Counted from the first letter of the stretch, positions 1 through 8,989 are shown. The stretch is DNA of 64,000 bases from Paenibacillus sp. XY044 (GCF_002257645.1 NZ_NQMO01000006.1:310001-374000); one strand, 5' to 3'. Notes: a model not told the origin generated them from the sequence alone. A program made the numbers and translations.

Positions 1-969
1 GCGGACCGCGAAGTGCTGAAGCCGGGCGAGCCGGCCAACGTGCTGCAGGTGTTCGAGGATAAGCCGATGGCGCATGACGCCTGGGATATCGATATTTTCT
101 ACCAGGAAAAAATGCAGACAGTCGAGGACCTGAAGGAACTGTCCATCTTGGAGGAAGGACCGCTGCGCGGCGTAATCAAGCTGGTGTATGCGTATCATAA
201 CTCCACCATCGAGCAGCGGTTCACGGTATACCGTGACGATCCGCGGATCGATTTTGTGACCAAGGTGGACTGGCATGAGCACCAGCAGCTGCTCAAAGCC
301 GCATTTCCGGTCGACATCCGCTCCACCAAAGCCACTTACGAAATCCAGTTCGGGAACGTGGAGCGTCCGACCCACTGGAACACGAGCTGGGACTACGCCC
401 GGTTCGAATCCGTGGCACAGCGCTGGGTGGATCTCTCAGAGGGCGGTTACGGCGTCAGCCTGCTGAACGACTGCAAATACGGGCATGACATCCGCAACCA
501 CGTCATTCGCCTCAGCCTGATCAAATCCGCCGTCTATCCGGACGGATCCGCCGATCAGGGCGAGCACGAATTTACGTATTCGCTGTATCCGCACCGCGGC
601 GGCTGGTATGAAGGCGGAACCCACCAGGCGGCTTGCGGCCTGAACACTCCTCTGCTGGCCTTGCCGGTACAGGAAGGCGGCCTACCGGAGGCGCTTGGCC
701 TGGTGAAGGTGAATCAGCCGAATATTATGATCGACACGGTCAAAAAAGCCGAAGACAGCGACGATATCGTCATCCGTCTGTACGAATACGGCGGCATCCG
801 CACCCGCGCCCGGGTGGAGCTGGATCCGCAGGCTGGTGCTATCAGCGCGGCGGCCGAAACGAATTTAATGGAAGAAGACGGCGAGCCGTTAAGCGTGTCG
901 GGCAATGGCACCGAGCTGCGCTTCAAGCCATACGAAATCAAAACGCTGGCGGTATCGCTGGCGCGTTAA
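1..969 (+). CDS. Alpha-mannosidase (GH38), C-terminal part, truncated by window edge
   Basis: The reading frame is open from base 1 and ends at 969, so at least 322 C-terminal residues are present and the true start lies outside the window. The protein matches the C-terminal beta-rich region of GH38 alpha-mannosidases, with motifs such as HNSTIEQRFTVYRDDPRIDF, VERPTHWNTSWD and YSLYPHRGGW that are typical of bacterial family members. The family hydrolyses terminal alpha-mannose from glycans or manno-oligosaccharides, usually in the cytoplasm of Firmicutes. The catalytic N-terminal (beta/alpha)7 domain is not visible, so activity cannot be judged here. A strong hairpin follows the stop codon. 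The next gene is convergent, so this gene closes its transcription unit. Confidence 0.85.
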   Translation, partial: ADREVLKPGEPANVLQVFEDKPMAHDAWDIDIFYQEKMQTVEDLKELSILEEGPLRGVIKLVYAYHNSTIEQRFTVYRDDPRIDFVTKVDWHEHQQLLKAAFPVDIRSTKATYEIQFGNVERPTHWNTSWDYARFESVAQRWVDLSEGGYGVSLLNDCKYGHDIRNHVIRLSLIKSAVYPDGSADQGEHEFTYSLYPHRGGWYEGGTHQAACGLNTPLLALPVQEGGLPEALGLVKVNQPNIMIDTVKKAEDSDDIVIRLYEYGGIRTRARVELDPQAGAISAAAETNLMEEDGEPLSVSGNGTELRFKPYEIKTLAVSLAR

Positions 970-1008
970 GTGCCTGCAACATACTTGAGTCCATACACAC
1001 CAAACCCA

Positions 1009-1059
1009 AGCAAGCCCAGCCTCACCCGCAAAGGGGGAGAGCTGGGCTTGCTTTCTTTG
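1009..1059 (+). terminator. Intrinsic terminator after the mannosidase gene
   Basis: A perfect 12-bp stem (AGCAAGCCCAGC at 1009-1020 pairing with 1041-1052) is followed by a T-rich run. It lies between two convergent genes and probably stops transcription from both sides. Confidence 0.85.
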
Positions 1060-1077
1060 TCGCGGGCCAGGGGCCGC

Positions 1078-1728
1078 TTAGAGCGTCTTTGCCTCCAGCC
1101 GCCGGGCGATGATCGAAAGAATGTAGTTCACGATGAAGTACAGGGCGGCGGCGAAGATGAGGGCCGGGATGACGTAGTTCGGGCTGTGTCCCTGCAAAAT
1201 CTGCACATTGTGCATGAGCTCGGGGAGCGAAATGATGACGGCGAGCGACGTATCCTTGAGCAGCGAGATGAATTGGCTGACCAAGGGCGGAACCATGCGG
1301 CGCAGCGCCTGCGGCAGAATGATATGCCGGAGCGTCTGCATATAGCCCAGCCCCGAGGAGCGGGCCGCCTCGATTTGTCCCCGGTCGACGGAGTTGAGCC
1401 CGCCGCGGACGATCTCCGAAATCATGGCTCCCTCGAACAGCGTGAGGCCGACGACCGTCGCCCAGAAGGGGGACATCTTGATGCCGAGCTGGGGGAGCAC
1501 GATGTACATGAAGAAGATGATCAGCAGCAGCGGCAGGTTCCGGATAATATCGACGATGGCTGCGACTATCCGGGACAACACGGGGACTTTGGCATAACGA
1601 AGTGTCCCGAGAACGGTTCCCAGCACGAAGCTGAACACAATGGACAACACCGCGACCTCGATCGTAACGAGAAACCCCTCGAGCAGAAACTTGACGTTGG
1701 GTAGGGAATAGGCACCTATAAAATCCAT
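1078..1728 (-). CDS. Polar amino acid ABC transporter, permease 2
   Basis: This 216-residue integral membrane protein of the HisM/GlnP family forms half of the membrane channel of an amino acid importer. About five hydrophobic helices are visible. The cytoplasmic EAA-loop signature appears as EAARSSGLGYMQTLRHIILPQA, which contacts the ATPase; note also VDIIRNLPLLLIIFFMYIV, typical of the family. It is the last gene of a four-gene minus-strand operon (ATPase, binding protein, permease 1, permease 2) and follows permease 1 by 36 bases. A heterodimer with permease 1 is the likely assembly. Glutamate, glutamine or a related polar amino acid is the likely substrate, but the specificity cannot be read from the sequence. 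Confidence 0.92.
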   Translation of the reverse strand: MDFIGAYSLPNVKFLLEGFLVTIEVAVLSIVFSFVLGTVLGTLRYAKVPVLSRIVAAIVDIIRNLPLLLIIFFMYIVLPQLGIKMSPFWATVVGLTLFEGAMISEIVRGGLNSVDRGQIEAARSSGLGYMQTLRHIILPQALRRMVPPLVSQFISLLKDTSLAVIISLPELMHNVQILQGHSPNYVIPALIFAAALYFIVNYILSIIARRLEAKTL

Positions 1729-1764
1729 GGCGGCATCTTCTCCTCTTGCCAGAATAAAGCCCCT

Positions 1765-2430
1765 CTACTGGTCAGCCGAGCGGAACCGGCGCTCCATGTA
1801 ATGGACCGCAAAGCTGAGCGGAAGCGTAAGCACCAGGTAAAAGACGGCGACAATCGTATACACGGTCAGGGGCAGGAAGGTGTCGGAGTTGATCAGGTCG
1901 GCGTAATACATCAGATCCATTCCGGTCACGACGGCCAGAATGGATGAATTTTTAACGAGATTAATAAACTGGTTGCCGATGGCCGGCAGCACGATCTTGA
2001 TCGCCTGAGGCAGCACGATGTGAACCATCGTCTGGATGTACGACAGTCCCGTTGCGCGGGCGGCCTCGGTCTGTCCGCTCGGTACAGACTGAATGCCGGC
2101 ACGGATGGCTTCCGCGATGAAAGAGGCGGTGTACACCATCAGCCCCAGCGTCCCCGAAGTAAAGCCGTCCAGCGGTAGCCCGAGGGACGGAATCCCCAGG
2201 AAAAAGAAAAACACGACGAGCAGGAGTGGGATGTTGCGAATAAACTCAACATACACCGTTCCGATTACATTCAGGACCCGGACCGGGGAAATCCGCATCA
2301 CGGCGATGATGACGCCGAGTACGAAGCTCCCGATCAGGGCGAGGACGCTGGCTTCGATCGTGTGGATAAAGCCTTCGGCAAAGCGGTCCCAGTGGTTAAA
2401 CAGGACATGAATGTCAAATTTGCCCGGCAT
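1765..2430 (-). CDS. Polar amino acid ABC transporter, permease 1
   Basis: This 221-residue HisM/GlnP-family permease carries the EAA loop as EAARATGLSYIQTMVHIVLPQA. It has the conserved VEFIRNIPLLLVVFFFFLG segment and about five transmembrane helices. It is encoded between the substrate-binding protein and permease 2 and is similar to the latter in length and motifs, so the two probably arose by duplication and form a heterodimeric channel. The start ATG is preceded by a purine-rich AGGAC-type ribosome site. The operon context makes import of glutamine, glutamate or aspartate likely; the amino acid itself is not defined by the sequence. Confidence 0.92.
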   Translation of the reverse strand: MPGKFDIHVLFNHWDRFAEGFIHTIEASVLALIGSFVLGVIIAVMRISPVRVLNVIGTVYVEFIRNIPLLLVVFFFFLGIPSLGLPLDGFTSGTLGLMVYTASFIAEAIRAGIQSVPSGQTEAARATGLSYIQTMVHIVLPQAIKIVLPAIGNQFINLVKNSSILAVVTGMDLMYYADLINSDTFLPLTVYTIVAVFYLVLTLPLSFAVHYMERRFRSADQ

Positions 2431-2502
2431 GGCCTTCGTCCTTTCTTAAAGGTTTTCGGGGCTTCCCCGTAAATTGCCGGAAAAGACATCGAAGCAAAGG
2501 TT

Positions 2503-3384
2503 CTATTCGGGTTTGACGCCCATCCACTGCTCATACAGCTTGTCGTATTCGCCGCTGTCTTTCAATTCCTTGAGCAAATCGTTGACGGTCTTCACGAACT
2601 CCGCATCGCCTTTTTTGATGGCGATCCCGTAAGGCTCGTCGGTGAAGGTGCCGCCGACCAGCACGTAGTTCGGATCCTGCTTTTGCATGCCGAGCAGGAT
2701 GGCGTTGTCGGTCGTCAGAGCCTCCCCTTGGCCGGCCTTAAGTGCGGTAAACGCATCCTGATAGTTTTCAAATTCAAGCACGGTGGCATCCGGCGCCTTT
2801 TCCCGGATGTTTTTGGCCGAGGTTGAGCCTTTGACGGTCAGAACCTTTACGCCTTTTTTCAAGTCATCCAGCCCTTGGATGGCGCTGCCTTTCTTCACGA
2901 GCAGGGATTGGCCCGCTTTAAAATAGACGTCGCTGAAATCGACCTGCTGCTTGCGCTCCTCGGTGATGGTCATCGTGGCAATGATGAGGTCGATGTCGCC
3001 GTTCTGCAGGAGCGGAATGCGGGTTTTGGACGTCACTTCCTTCAGCTCGATTTTGCTCTCATCACCGAGTATTTTTTTGGCCAGTGCCTTGGCGATGTCG
3101 ATGTCAAAGCCTTCTACATTGCCAGAGGTAGGGTCCTTCAGCCCGAACAGCTTGGTGTCGTATTTCACGCCGGCGATGAGCTTGCCGCGGGCCTTGATCG
3201 CTTCTAGCGTGCCGCCCTTGGCAGACGTGTCCCCACCGTCGTCCTTGCTCCCGCTTGCGGTCGTGTCGGTCGACCCGCTGCCTGTCGCGGCCGTGGGTTC
3301 GGTCTTTGAGCCTCCGCAGGCCGTGAATACCAGGCACATCGCCAACAGGACAAAAGCAACGCTCCACCTCAAAGGTTTTTTCAT
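2503..3384 (-). CDS. Polar amino acid ABC transporter, substrate-binding lipoprotein
   Basis: This 293-residue extracellular binding protein is anchored by a lipid-modified cysteine: the signal sequence ends in LVFTAC with Cys23. A low-complexity Gly/Ser/Thr linker (about residues 24-55) leads to the periplasmic-binding-protein type 2 domain. GFDIDIAKALAKKI and NGDIDLIIATMTITEERKQQ are family signatures of the glutamate/glutamine/aspartate group. The segment DFSDVYFKAGQSLLV is also typical. It delivers substrate to the two permeases encoded downstream. The gap of 37 bases to the upstream ATPase gene supports a single operon. The substrate is inferred at class level only. Confidence 0.92.
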   Translation of the reverse strand: MKKPLRWSVAFVLLAMCLVFTACGGSKTEPTAATGSGSTDTTASGSKDDGGDTSAKGGTLEAIKARGKLIAGVKYDTKLFGLKDPTSGNVEGFDIDIAKALAKKILGDESKIELKEVTSKTRIPLLQNGDIDLIIATMTITEERKQQVDFSDVYFKAGQSLLVKKGSAIQGLDDLKKGVKVLTVKGSTSAKNIREKAPDATVLEFENYQDAFTALKAGQGEALTTDNAILLGMQKQDPNYVLVGGTFTDEPYGIAIKKGDAEFVKTVNDLLKELKDSGEYDKLYEQWMGVKPE

Positions 3385-3421
3385 GAATTCGATAACCCCT
3401 TTCCATATGCTTTTAACTGAT

Positions 3422-4150
3422 TTAATGATGGATCAGCCGGCTGAGAAACGTCCGCGCGCGTTCTTCCCGCGGATGGTCAAAGAAGCTTTGCGCCGGGCCT
3501 TCCTCAATGATTTGACCGTTGTCCATAAACACGACACGGTCGGCAACTTCGCGGGCGAATCCCATCTCATGCGTAACGATGACCATCGTCATCCCGTCGT
3601 AGGCGAGAGAGCGCATCACATCCAGCACCTCGCCGATCATTTCGGGATCGAGGGCCGATGTGGGCTCGTCAAACAGCATGATCTTCGGATGCATGGCCAG
3701 GCCCCGGGCGATCGCGACCCGCTGCTGCTGCCCTCCCGAGAGTTGGGAAGGATAGCTGGATGCCTTATCCGCAATGCCGACGCGGGATAGATAAGAGTTC
3801 GCCCGCTCAGCCGCCTCCTCTTTGGACAAGCCAAGCACCTTGACCGGCGCAAGCACAATGTTGTCGATCACCGTTTTATGGGGATACAGATTAAAATGCT
3901 GAAAGACGATGCCGATCTCGCGGCGGAACCGGTTAATGTCGATCTTTTTGTCATGAAGCGCCGTTCCGTTCACATAGAGCTCGCCCGACGAGAGTTTCTC
4001 CAGCCGATTAATGCAGCGGAGCAGGGTGCTCTTCCCGGAACCGGACGGTCCGATGATCACGACCACTTCGCCCTCTTCGATCTGAAGGTCGATATTCTGG
4101 AGGACATGGAAGCTGCCGTAAAATTTACTGACGTTCTTGAATTCGATCAG
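3422..4150 (-). CDS. Polar amino acid ABC transporter, ATP-binding protein; probable CTG start
   Basis: This is a GlnQ-type ATPase that powers the importer encoded downstream. Walker A GPSGSGKS lies near residues 34-41, the signature LSGGQQQR near 137, and Walker B with the D-loop appears as [14 protein letters not shown]. The first ATG/GTG/TTG-type start in frame (GTG at 4066) would delete the whole first beta-strand. The conserved N-terminus [16 protein letters not shown] continues upstream to a CTG codon at 4150-4148. That codon sits 7 bases after a GGGAGG ribosome site (4158-4163), and no ATG, GTG or TTG occurs before the upstream in-frame stop. A CTG start giving 242 residues, the usual family length, is therefore the best reading. 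A sequencing error is the alternative. Confidence 0.9.
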   Translation of the reverse strand: MIEFKNVSKFYGSFHVLQNIDLQIEEGEVVVIIGPSGSGKSTLLRCINRLEKLSSGELYVNGTALHDKKIDINRFRREIGIVFQHFNLYPHKTVIDNIVLAPVKVLGLSKEEAAERANSYLSRVGIADKASSYPSQLSGGQQQRVAIARGLAMHPKIMLFDEPTSALDPEMIGEVLDVMRSLAYDGMTMVIVTHEMGFAREVADRVVFMDNGQIIEEGPAQSFFDHPREERARTFLSRLIHH

Positions 4151-4186
4151 AAATATACCTCCCTTCCTATGTAACCTTTAAGTGCG

Positions 4187-4356
4187 TGTTCAAAAAGTTC
4201 GGTTTTCAGCACCGAGAAGATTGAATGAAGCAAGGGACTGAGGAGCAGAGCGTACGTAGTGGGTACGTGAGCACCGGAAGGCCCGGCTGAATTCAAGATT
4301 CGATGCCGAATTAGCTTCCCGATTTACTTTGTGATCAAAAGCGGACTTTTTGAACA
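4187..4356. repeat. 170-bp element with 15-bp terminal inverted repeats (MITE-like)
   Basis: The ends TGTTCAAAAAGTTCG (4187-4201) and CGGACTTTTTGAACA (4342-4356) are inverted repeats matching at 14 of 15 positions. The interior has further dyads and no convincing reading frame. It sits between the ATPase gene and the cold-shock gene. Size and termini fit a non-autonomous mobile element or a dispersed structured repeat. No second copy was seen in this window, so dispersal is inferred. Confidence 0.6.
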
Positions 4357-4666
4357 ACCCCTTTAAGGAGCATGTCGGCCCGACGTGCTCGTAACACTAT
4401 ATTGCTGTAAGCCCGATAAAATGATTAACCTGCCCAAATGCCGTCAGCTCGAAGTCATATCTTGGCATGGGATATCAACATTTCCCAAATCCTTGCATTT
4501 TGATGAATTCCGTGGTAGACTGTATTTAGTTCTAAAATTTGAAACCAATTCTCATATTGAAAAGGGTATCATGTTTACGATGGAACTTTTTTCAATGTGT
4601 GAATTTTTTTTAGCTTTATTTAAAAGAAGGATCATATTAAATTTCAAATTTTGGAGGTACAGCCCC

Positions 4667-4867
4667 ATGCAAACAGGTACAGTTAAATGGTTTAACGCTG
4701 ACAAAGGCTTCGGATTTATCGAAGTTGAAGGCGGAAACGATGTATTCGTACACTACAGTGCAATCACTGGCGATGGTTTCAAAACGTTGGACGAAGGACA
4801 ACGCGTCCAATTCAACGTGGTTGAAGGCAACCGTGGACCACAAGCTGAGAACGTAGTGAAACTGTAA
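4667..4867 (+). CDS. Cold-shock protein, CspA family
   Basis: A 66-residue single cold-shock domain. Both RNA-binding motifs are present: KGFGFIEV (RNP1) and DVFVHYSAI (RNP2). The family binds single-stranded RNA and DNA and acts as an RNA chaperone in the cytoplasm. The frame stays open for about 280 bases upstream, but the ATG at 4667 has a GGAGG site 10 bases before it and gives the standard family length. The 4360-4666 interval has no other gene. It is A/T-rich, may hold a promoter (TTGCAT, 17 bases, TAGACT near 4492-4520), and would give a long untranslated leader as is usual for csp mRNAs. A strong terminator follows. The next gene, YdjO, is also linked to cold in Bacillus. Confidence 0.97.
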   Translation: MQTGTVKWFNADKGFGFIEVEGGNDVFVHYSAITGDGFKTLDEGQRVQFNVVEGNRGPQAENVVKL

Positions 4868-4880
4868 CATCAACAAGCGG

Positions 4881-4914
4881 CTGCCCTTAACAGATTCGTT
4901 AAGGGCAGTTTTTT
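4881..4914 (+). terminator. Intrinsic terminator after cold-shock gene
   Basis: The perfect 11-bp stem CTGCCCTTAAC/GTTAAGGGCAG (4881-4891 with 4898-4908) is followed by six T residues. Confidence 0.93.
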
Positions 4915-5024
4915 CATATAGACCAAGCAGGCTTGTCCAAGATCCGTTCTTGGCGGAGGTTAACTGCTGCAGGGCGTCCGTTTATACAGTTTGGGTTTTA
5001 TACTTCATATAAGGGGGACTGAGC

Positions 5025-5258
5025 ATGAACTACCGCAAAAAGTCGATGGAGGAAATACCTGAGGAAAATACAGCAATTTGGTCCTGTACGAAGGAAGGCT
5101 GCAAAGGTTGGATGCGAGACAATTTCGCCTTTGAACATGAGCCTACCTGCCGGTTATGCAATTCCCCGATGGTACGGGATACGAAAATGCTTCCTGTTTT
5201 GAACAATTCGAGTGCTGATCAGAAATCGGCCAAGAAGGGCGTCAAGATCGATTCCTAA
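5025..5258 (+). CDS. ydjO: YdjO-family cold-inducible zinc-ribbon protein
   Basis: This 77-residue cytoplasmic protein resembles Bacillus YdjO, described as cold-inducible. The recognisable core is WSCTKEGCKGWMRDNF followed by CRLCNSPM, which supplies four cysteines arranged as CX4C and CX2C, a likely zinc ribbon. The C-terminal 20 residues are polar and probably disordered. The start is supported by an AAGGGGG site 8 bases upstream. It lies directly behind a csp gene but is separated from it by a terminator, so it is co-located rather than co-transcribed. The biochemical role of the family is not established. Identification rests on the cysteine pattern and the W-CTKE-C-GW motif. Confidence 0.82.
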   Translation: MNYRKKSMEEIPEENTAIWSCTKEGCKGWMRDNFAFEHEPTCRLCNSPMVRDTKMLPVLNNSSADQKSAKKGVKIDS

Positions 5259-5307
5259 GCAATGAACCCGTGTGAAATCATAGAATGATCAGATATAAAC
5301 GGCAAAA

Positions 5308-5337
5308 GGGCCTGCACATCATGCAGGCCCTTTTTCT
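5308..5337 (+). terminator. Intrinsic terminator after ydjO
   Basis: The stem GGGCCTGCA/TGCAGGCCC (5308-5316 with 5322-5330) is followed by five T residues. Confidence 0.92.
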
Positions 5338-5448
5338 ATGGGATTCGGATCGAAGTTATCCCCATTGAGGGTTCTGGCTTGGTTCGTTTATCTTGTTAAT
5401 AGTTCATGGCCTGAACCCTAGACGGTCGTTTCAGGCTGGTACCCGGTG

Positions 5449-6492
5449 TTAGTGGTCTTCGTCGATGACGCCAAGCGCCCGGTTTTTCTCCTTAAACCGT
5501 TCATTGTGCGAAGAGACATAGGCAACCCTAGGGGCTTCGGGATCCATGTAGAGCTTGGCGCTGTTGGTAGCGAGCACGGCATCGGTGAATGTGCCTGCGA
5601 TCAATCTCACTTTGCTGCTGTAGTCTACAAAGTCTCCTGCGGCAAAAATACCCGGCACATTCGTTTCCAGCTTATCGCTGACGTTCGCCGTCCATTCGCC
5701 CATATCGATGCCCCAGTCGCGGATCGATCCAAAGTTATACCGCATGCCGTGGTTGACGATGACCGCATCCACGTCCACGCGATGAGTACCGCCGTTCTCC
5801 TCATGGCAGATCGAAACCTGGTTGATCGCGGTGCCGTCGCTGCTGTGCAGCTGGCGGACGGTGTAGGGAACATGGATCTGGACGGAGGACTGCTTCATGC
5901 GAACCACGTTGCGCTCATGGCCGCCAAACTGCTCGCGCCGGTGCACTACGCAGACGCTGGCCGCGATCGGTTCGAGCTCATTGGCCCAGTCCACGGCGGA
6001 ATCGCCGCCGCCGGAGATGAGCACGTGTTTTCCGCGGAAGGGCTCGAGCTCCTGCACCGTATAGTGGAGGTTGCTCACTTCGTACCGGTCTGCGCCATCG
6101 ATGTCGAGCTTCGCCATTTCCAGGATGCCGTAACCGATCGCCATGATGACCGTGCGGGTCCAATGCTTTTCTCCGGTAGAGGAAGTAAGAAGAAGGGTGC
6201 CATCTTCCAGGCGCTCCTGATCGATGATCTGCTGTCCCAGCACGACGGTCGGATCAAAGGTCAACGCCTGCTGCTTCAGCTGTTCGATCAGGTTGCGGCA
6301 CAGAATCGGTCCCGTGCCGCCGACATCCCAGATCATCTTCTCCGGATAAATCAGCATTCGTCCACCCAGTTCATCCTTCGCTTCGATCAGCTTGGTCTTC
6401 AGGTCGCGCATCCCGCTGTAAAAAGCCGCATACATGCCGGCAGGGCCTCCCCCGATGATGGTTACGTCGTACAGTTCCAATGATTCACTCAT
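5449..6492 (-). CDS. Ferredoxin--NADP reductase, thioredoxin-reductase-like type
   Basis: This 347-residue flavoprotein has an N-terminal FAD motif [11 protein letters not shown] (about residues 14-24) and an NADPH-binding motif [10 protein letters not shown] near residue 160. The C-terminal FAD segment is [20 protein letters not shown]. It lacks the CXXC redox pair of true thioredoxin reductases, which places it with the YumC/YcgT group of ferredoxin/flavodoxin reductases. It lies 81 bases behind two FecCD siderophore permease genes on the same strand. A role in reducing imported ferric siderophore, or supplying electrons for iron release, is therefore likely, as suggested for YcgT-type proteins. 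Regulation through the Fur-like site ahead of the permease genes is inferred from co-direction. Confidence 0.9.
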   Translation of the reverse strand: MSESLELYDVTIIGGGPAGMYAAFYSGMRDLKTKLIEAKDELGGRMLIYPEKMIWDVGGTGPILCRNLIEQLKQQALTFDPTVVLGQQIIDQERLEDGTLLLTSSTGEKHWTRTVIMAIGYGILEMAKLDIDGADRYEVSNLHYTVQELEPFRGKHVLISGGGDSAVDWANELEPIAASVCVVHRREQFGGHERNVVRMKQSSVQIHVPYTVRQLHSSDGTAINQVSICHEENGGTHRVDVDAVIVNHGMRYNFGSIRDWGIDMGEWTANVSDKLETNVPGIFAAGDFVDYSSKVRLIAGTFTDAVLATNSAKLYMDPEAPRVAYVSSHNERFKEKNRALGVIDEDH

Positions 6493-6573
6493 GGTTTTCC
6501 CTCCAAGTCCATTCAGGTATGATCCGATCCAAAAGTTGAAATATGTGATCTATATCAAGCACTGGCTTTTCAT

Positions 6574-7611
6574 TTAACTTTTCGCTCTGGCGAGCAGATA
6601 CAGAAAATAAGGTGCGCCAATGACGGCGACCACGATGCCCGTCGGTACGCCGGAAGGCTGCAGAATCCAGCGGCCGATCGTGTCGGCGGCGATAACGAGC
6701 AGAGCCCCGATGAGCGCCGAGACCGGCAGCAGCATCTGATGCTTCGGACCGACGAGGCGTCTGGCCAAATGCGGGCCGACGAGCCCGACGAAGGCGATGC
6801 CGCCGCTGACGGCCACGCTTGCCGCCGCCAAGGCGACGGCAGCGGCGAGAAGGCGGAACTGCTCTTTGCGCACGTTTTCGCCAAGGCTGGTCGCCATTTG
6901 CTCTCCCATTTGCAGCACGTTCATCACACGTGCCCGATAAATAATGTACGGCACCAGGACGACAATCCAGGGGAGAAGGGAGAGGACAAACTTCCAGTTC
7001 GTTCCCCAGATGCTCCCCGCGAGCCATGTAGCGACGAATTGATACTGCTCCGGCTTCAGCCGAAGCGTCAGCACGATCATGGCCGCCTGAATACCGGCGG
7101 CGACGGCGATGCCTGTCAGCATCAGCCGGATGGGGCGGATTCCCTTGTTCCGCGTGTAGGACAGGGAGTAAATCAGCGCTGCCGTCAATCCTGCGCCCAC
7201 AAAGGCTAAGAGAGGGAGCAGGAACACCGGCATAGCCTGTGTCGTCGGATAGAACGAGACGAGCAGCATGACCATCAGCCCCGCTCCCGAGTTGATGCCA
7301 AGGATGCCGGGGTCAGCCAGCGGATTGCGGAAAATCCCCTGCATGACCGCTCCGGACACCGCCAGCCCCGCGCCGATCAGAACCGAAATGACGATCCGCG
7401 GGAGCCGGAATTCAAAGAGAATCAGGTTCTCCTGATCCGATCCCTGCCCCAACAGCGTCCGGATCAGGTCGAGCGGGCTTAACCGTATGTAGCCGGTGTT
7501 CATGCTGATAATAAAGACCGCAATAATGAGCAGCGCGAGGATCAGCATGACGGTCATGCTGCGAAGCTTTCTCCGCTGTTCGTAAGTAGAAACAGCTTGT
7601 TGTTCGGACAT
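6574..7611 (-). CDS. Ferric-siderophore ABC transporter permease, FecCD family (second)
   Basis: This 345-residue permease of the BtuC/FecD/FhuG family has about ten hydrophobic helices. Family motifs include FEFRLPRIVISVLIGAGLAV, MQGIFRNPLADPGILGINSG and GIAFVGLVGPHLARRLVG. It forms one half of the membrane channel for a ferric siderophore. Its ATG overlaps the stop of the preceding permease gene (TAATG at 7609-7613), so translation is coupled. No ATPase gene occurs in the cluster. Bacillus Feu- and Yfi-type importers likewise borrow a shared ATPase encoded elsewhere. Confidence 0.94.
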   Translation of the reverse strand: MSEQQAVSTYEQRRKLRSMTVMLILALLIIAVFIISMNTGYIRLSPLDLIRTLLGQGSDQENLILFEFRLPRIVISVLIGAGLAVSGAVMQGIFRNPLADPGILGINSGAGLMVMLLVSFYPTTQAMPVFLLPLLAFVGAGLTAALIYSLSYTRNKGIRPIRLMLTGIAVAAGIQAAMIVLTLRLKPEQYQFVATWLAGSIWGTNWKFVLSLLPWIVVLVPYIIYRARVMNVLQMGEQMATSLGENVRKEQFRLLAAAVALAAASVAVSGGIAFVGLVGPHLARRLVGPKHQMLLPVSALIGALLVIAADTIGRWILQPSGVPTGIVVAVIGAPYFLYLLARAKS

Positions 7612-8660
7612 TACAGATCCCCTACCTCTCTTCGTGCAAGATAGAGGAAGAATGGAACGCCGATCAGCGAAATGATCGCTCCGATCGGGGTTTCATGCGG
7701 CGGGTTCACCATTCTTGCAGCCAAGTCGGCGAGGACGGCCAGCAGGCTGCCCAGCACCGCAGAGCAAGGAACGATCCAGCGGTAATCAACGCCGACGAGA
7801 TAGCGGGTGACGTGCGGGATAATGAGCCCGATGAAGCCCACCGATCCGACCACGGCCACCGAGGAACCTGCCAGGACGAGCACGATCAGCACCGCGGCCA
7901 GCTTAATCAAGGCGGTGCGCTGCCCAAGTCCCTTGGCAACTTCGTCGCCAAGGCTCAGCATCGTGATCGAGCGCGAAATGAGCAGCGAGCCGATCAGGGC
8001 GCCGGCGATCCATGGGAAAATGATCTTGAGCTGTGCCCACTTCGTGCCGGCAACGCCGCCGGCATACCAGAAGGCCAGGTCCTGGCCGATGTGAAAGTAC
8101 AACGCCACGCCTTCGCTGAGTGCGGTCAACAGCAGGCTGAGTGCCGCACCGGCCAGAACGAGGCGTACCGGGGTTAGCCCTCCCGGGGCGAGCGATCCGA
8201 CGCCGTAGACGAGTCCGGCACCGACGCCTGCACCGAGAAAGGCGTACAGGATCAGGTACATAAAGGACAGACCGGGGAAGAAGGCGAAGCACAGCGCAAG
8301 GGCGAAGCCTGCGCCTGCATTAATGCCAAGGAGTCCCGAGTCAGCGAGCGGATTGCGGGTCATTCCCTGCATCAGGGCGCCGGCCACCGCAAACCCTGCG
8401 CCGATCATCGCGCTGGCAAGGACCCGCGGCAGGCGCAAATCCCGAATAATTTGGTGATTGACCACATCCGCATGGAAATTGAACACGGCCGACCATACTT
8501 CGGACAGCCGGATGTTGGCCGCACCGAAGGAGATCGATAATCCCATGCTCAGAACGAGCGCGGCAAGTCCGCCGATAAGGATCAGGCTGGCGGTCTTCGG
8601 ACGGGAACGGATGCGTTCCTTGGAGTCCGGGGTCATATTCGCTGCTGCCTGCTGATTCAT
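7611..8660 (-). CDS. Ferric-siderophore ABC transporter permease, FecCD family (first)
   Basis: This 349-residue FecCD permease carries RDLRLPRVLASAMIGAGFAV, MQGMTRNPLADSGLLGINAG and GSVGFIGLIIPHVTRYLVG, the same landmarks as its downstream partner. It should pair with that partner as a heterodimer. It is the first gene of a minus-strand operon (permease, permease, ferredoxin reductase). The operon is divergent from the siderophore-binding lipoprotein gene at 8990. The N-terminal 25 residues are a polar extension before the first helix. A Fur-like dyad lies about 20 bases upstream of the start, consistent with repression when iron is abundant. Confidence 0.94.
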   Translation of the reverse strand: MNQQAAANMTPDSKERIRSRPKTASLILIGGLAALVLSMGLSISFGAANIRLSEVWSAVFNFHADVVNHQIIRDLRLPRVLASAMIGAGFAVAGALMQGMTRNPLADSGLLGINAGAGFALALCFAFFPGLSFMYLILYAFLGAGVGAGLVYGVGSLAPGGLTPVRLVLAGAALSLLLTALSEGVALYFHIGQDLAFWYAGGVAGTKWAQLKIIFPWIAGALIGSLLISRSITMLSLGDEVAKGLGQRTALIKLAAVLIVLVLAGSSVAVVGSVGFIGLIIPHVTRYLVGVDYRWIVPCSAVLGSLLAVLADLAARMVNPPHETPIGAIISLIGVPFFLYLARREVGDL

Positions 8661-8679
8661 ATATTGTCACCTATTTCCA

Positions 8680-8694
8680 TGAAATTGATTCTCA
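8680..8694 (-). promoter_or_regulatory. Fur-like box upstream of the FecCD operon
   Basis: TGAAATTGATTCTCA matches the 7-1-7 Fur consensus TGATAATNATTATCA at most positions. Further CATTCTCA half-sites follow it (8690-8712). Its position just before the permease start suits iron-dependent repression. Confidence 0.65.
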
Positions 8695-8941
8695 TTCTCA
8701 CTTCATTCTCAATTACTCATTTTATATGAACAGCAGGCCTCTTGGCAATGAAAAATATGAAATCGGCATAAATCTGGCACAATTTGAGCGTTGGTTCCAC
8801 AATGCGTTGGAACAAGGGCATTTCCAATAAGGAAAGGCCCTGGTCAGACCTCCATCATTCGGATAAACCTACGGACGGTGCCGGATTCCAGGCCGGAAAA
8901 TAAACATTGACAAGGAGGAGTCGAGCTGTTAAGTTTTCAAT

Positions 8942-8956
8942 TGATAATGATTATCA
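8942..8956 (+). promoter_or_regulatory. Perfect Fur box upstream of the siderophore-binding protein gene
   Basis: TGATAATGATTATCA is an exact 7-1-7 Fur palindrome, 33 bases before the ATG at 8990. It predicts Fur repression of the binding protein under iron sufficiency. Confidence 0.92.
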
Positions 8957-8989
8957 TTACTGTTGATTACATACCTATAGGGGGTTATT

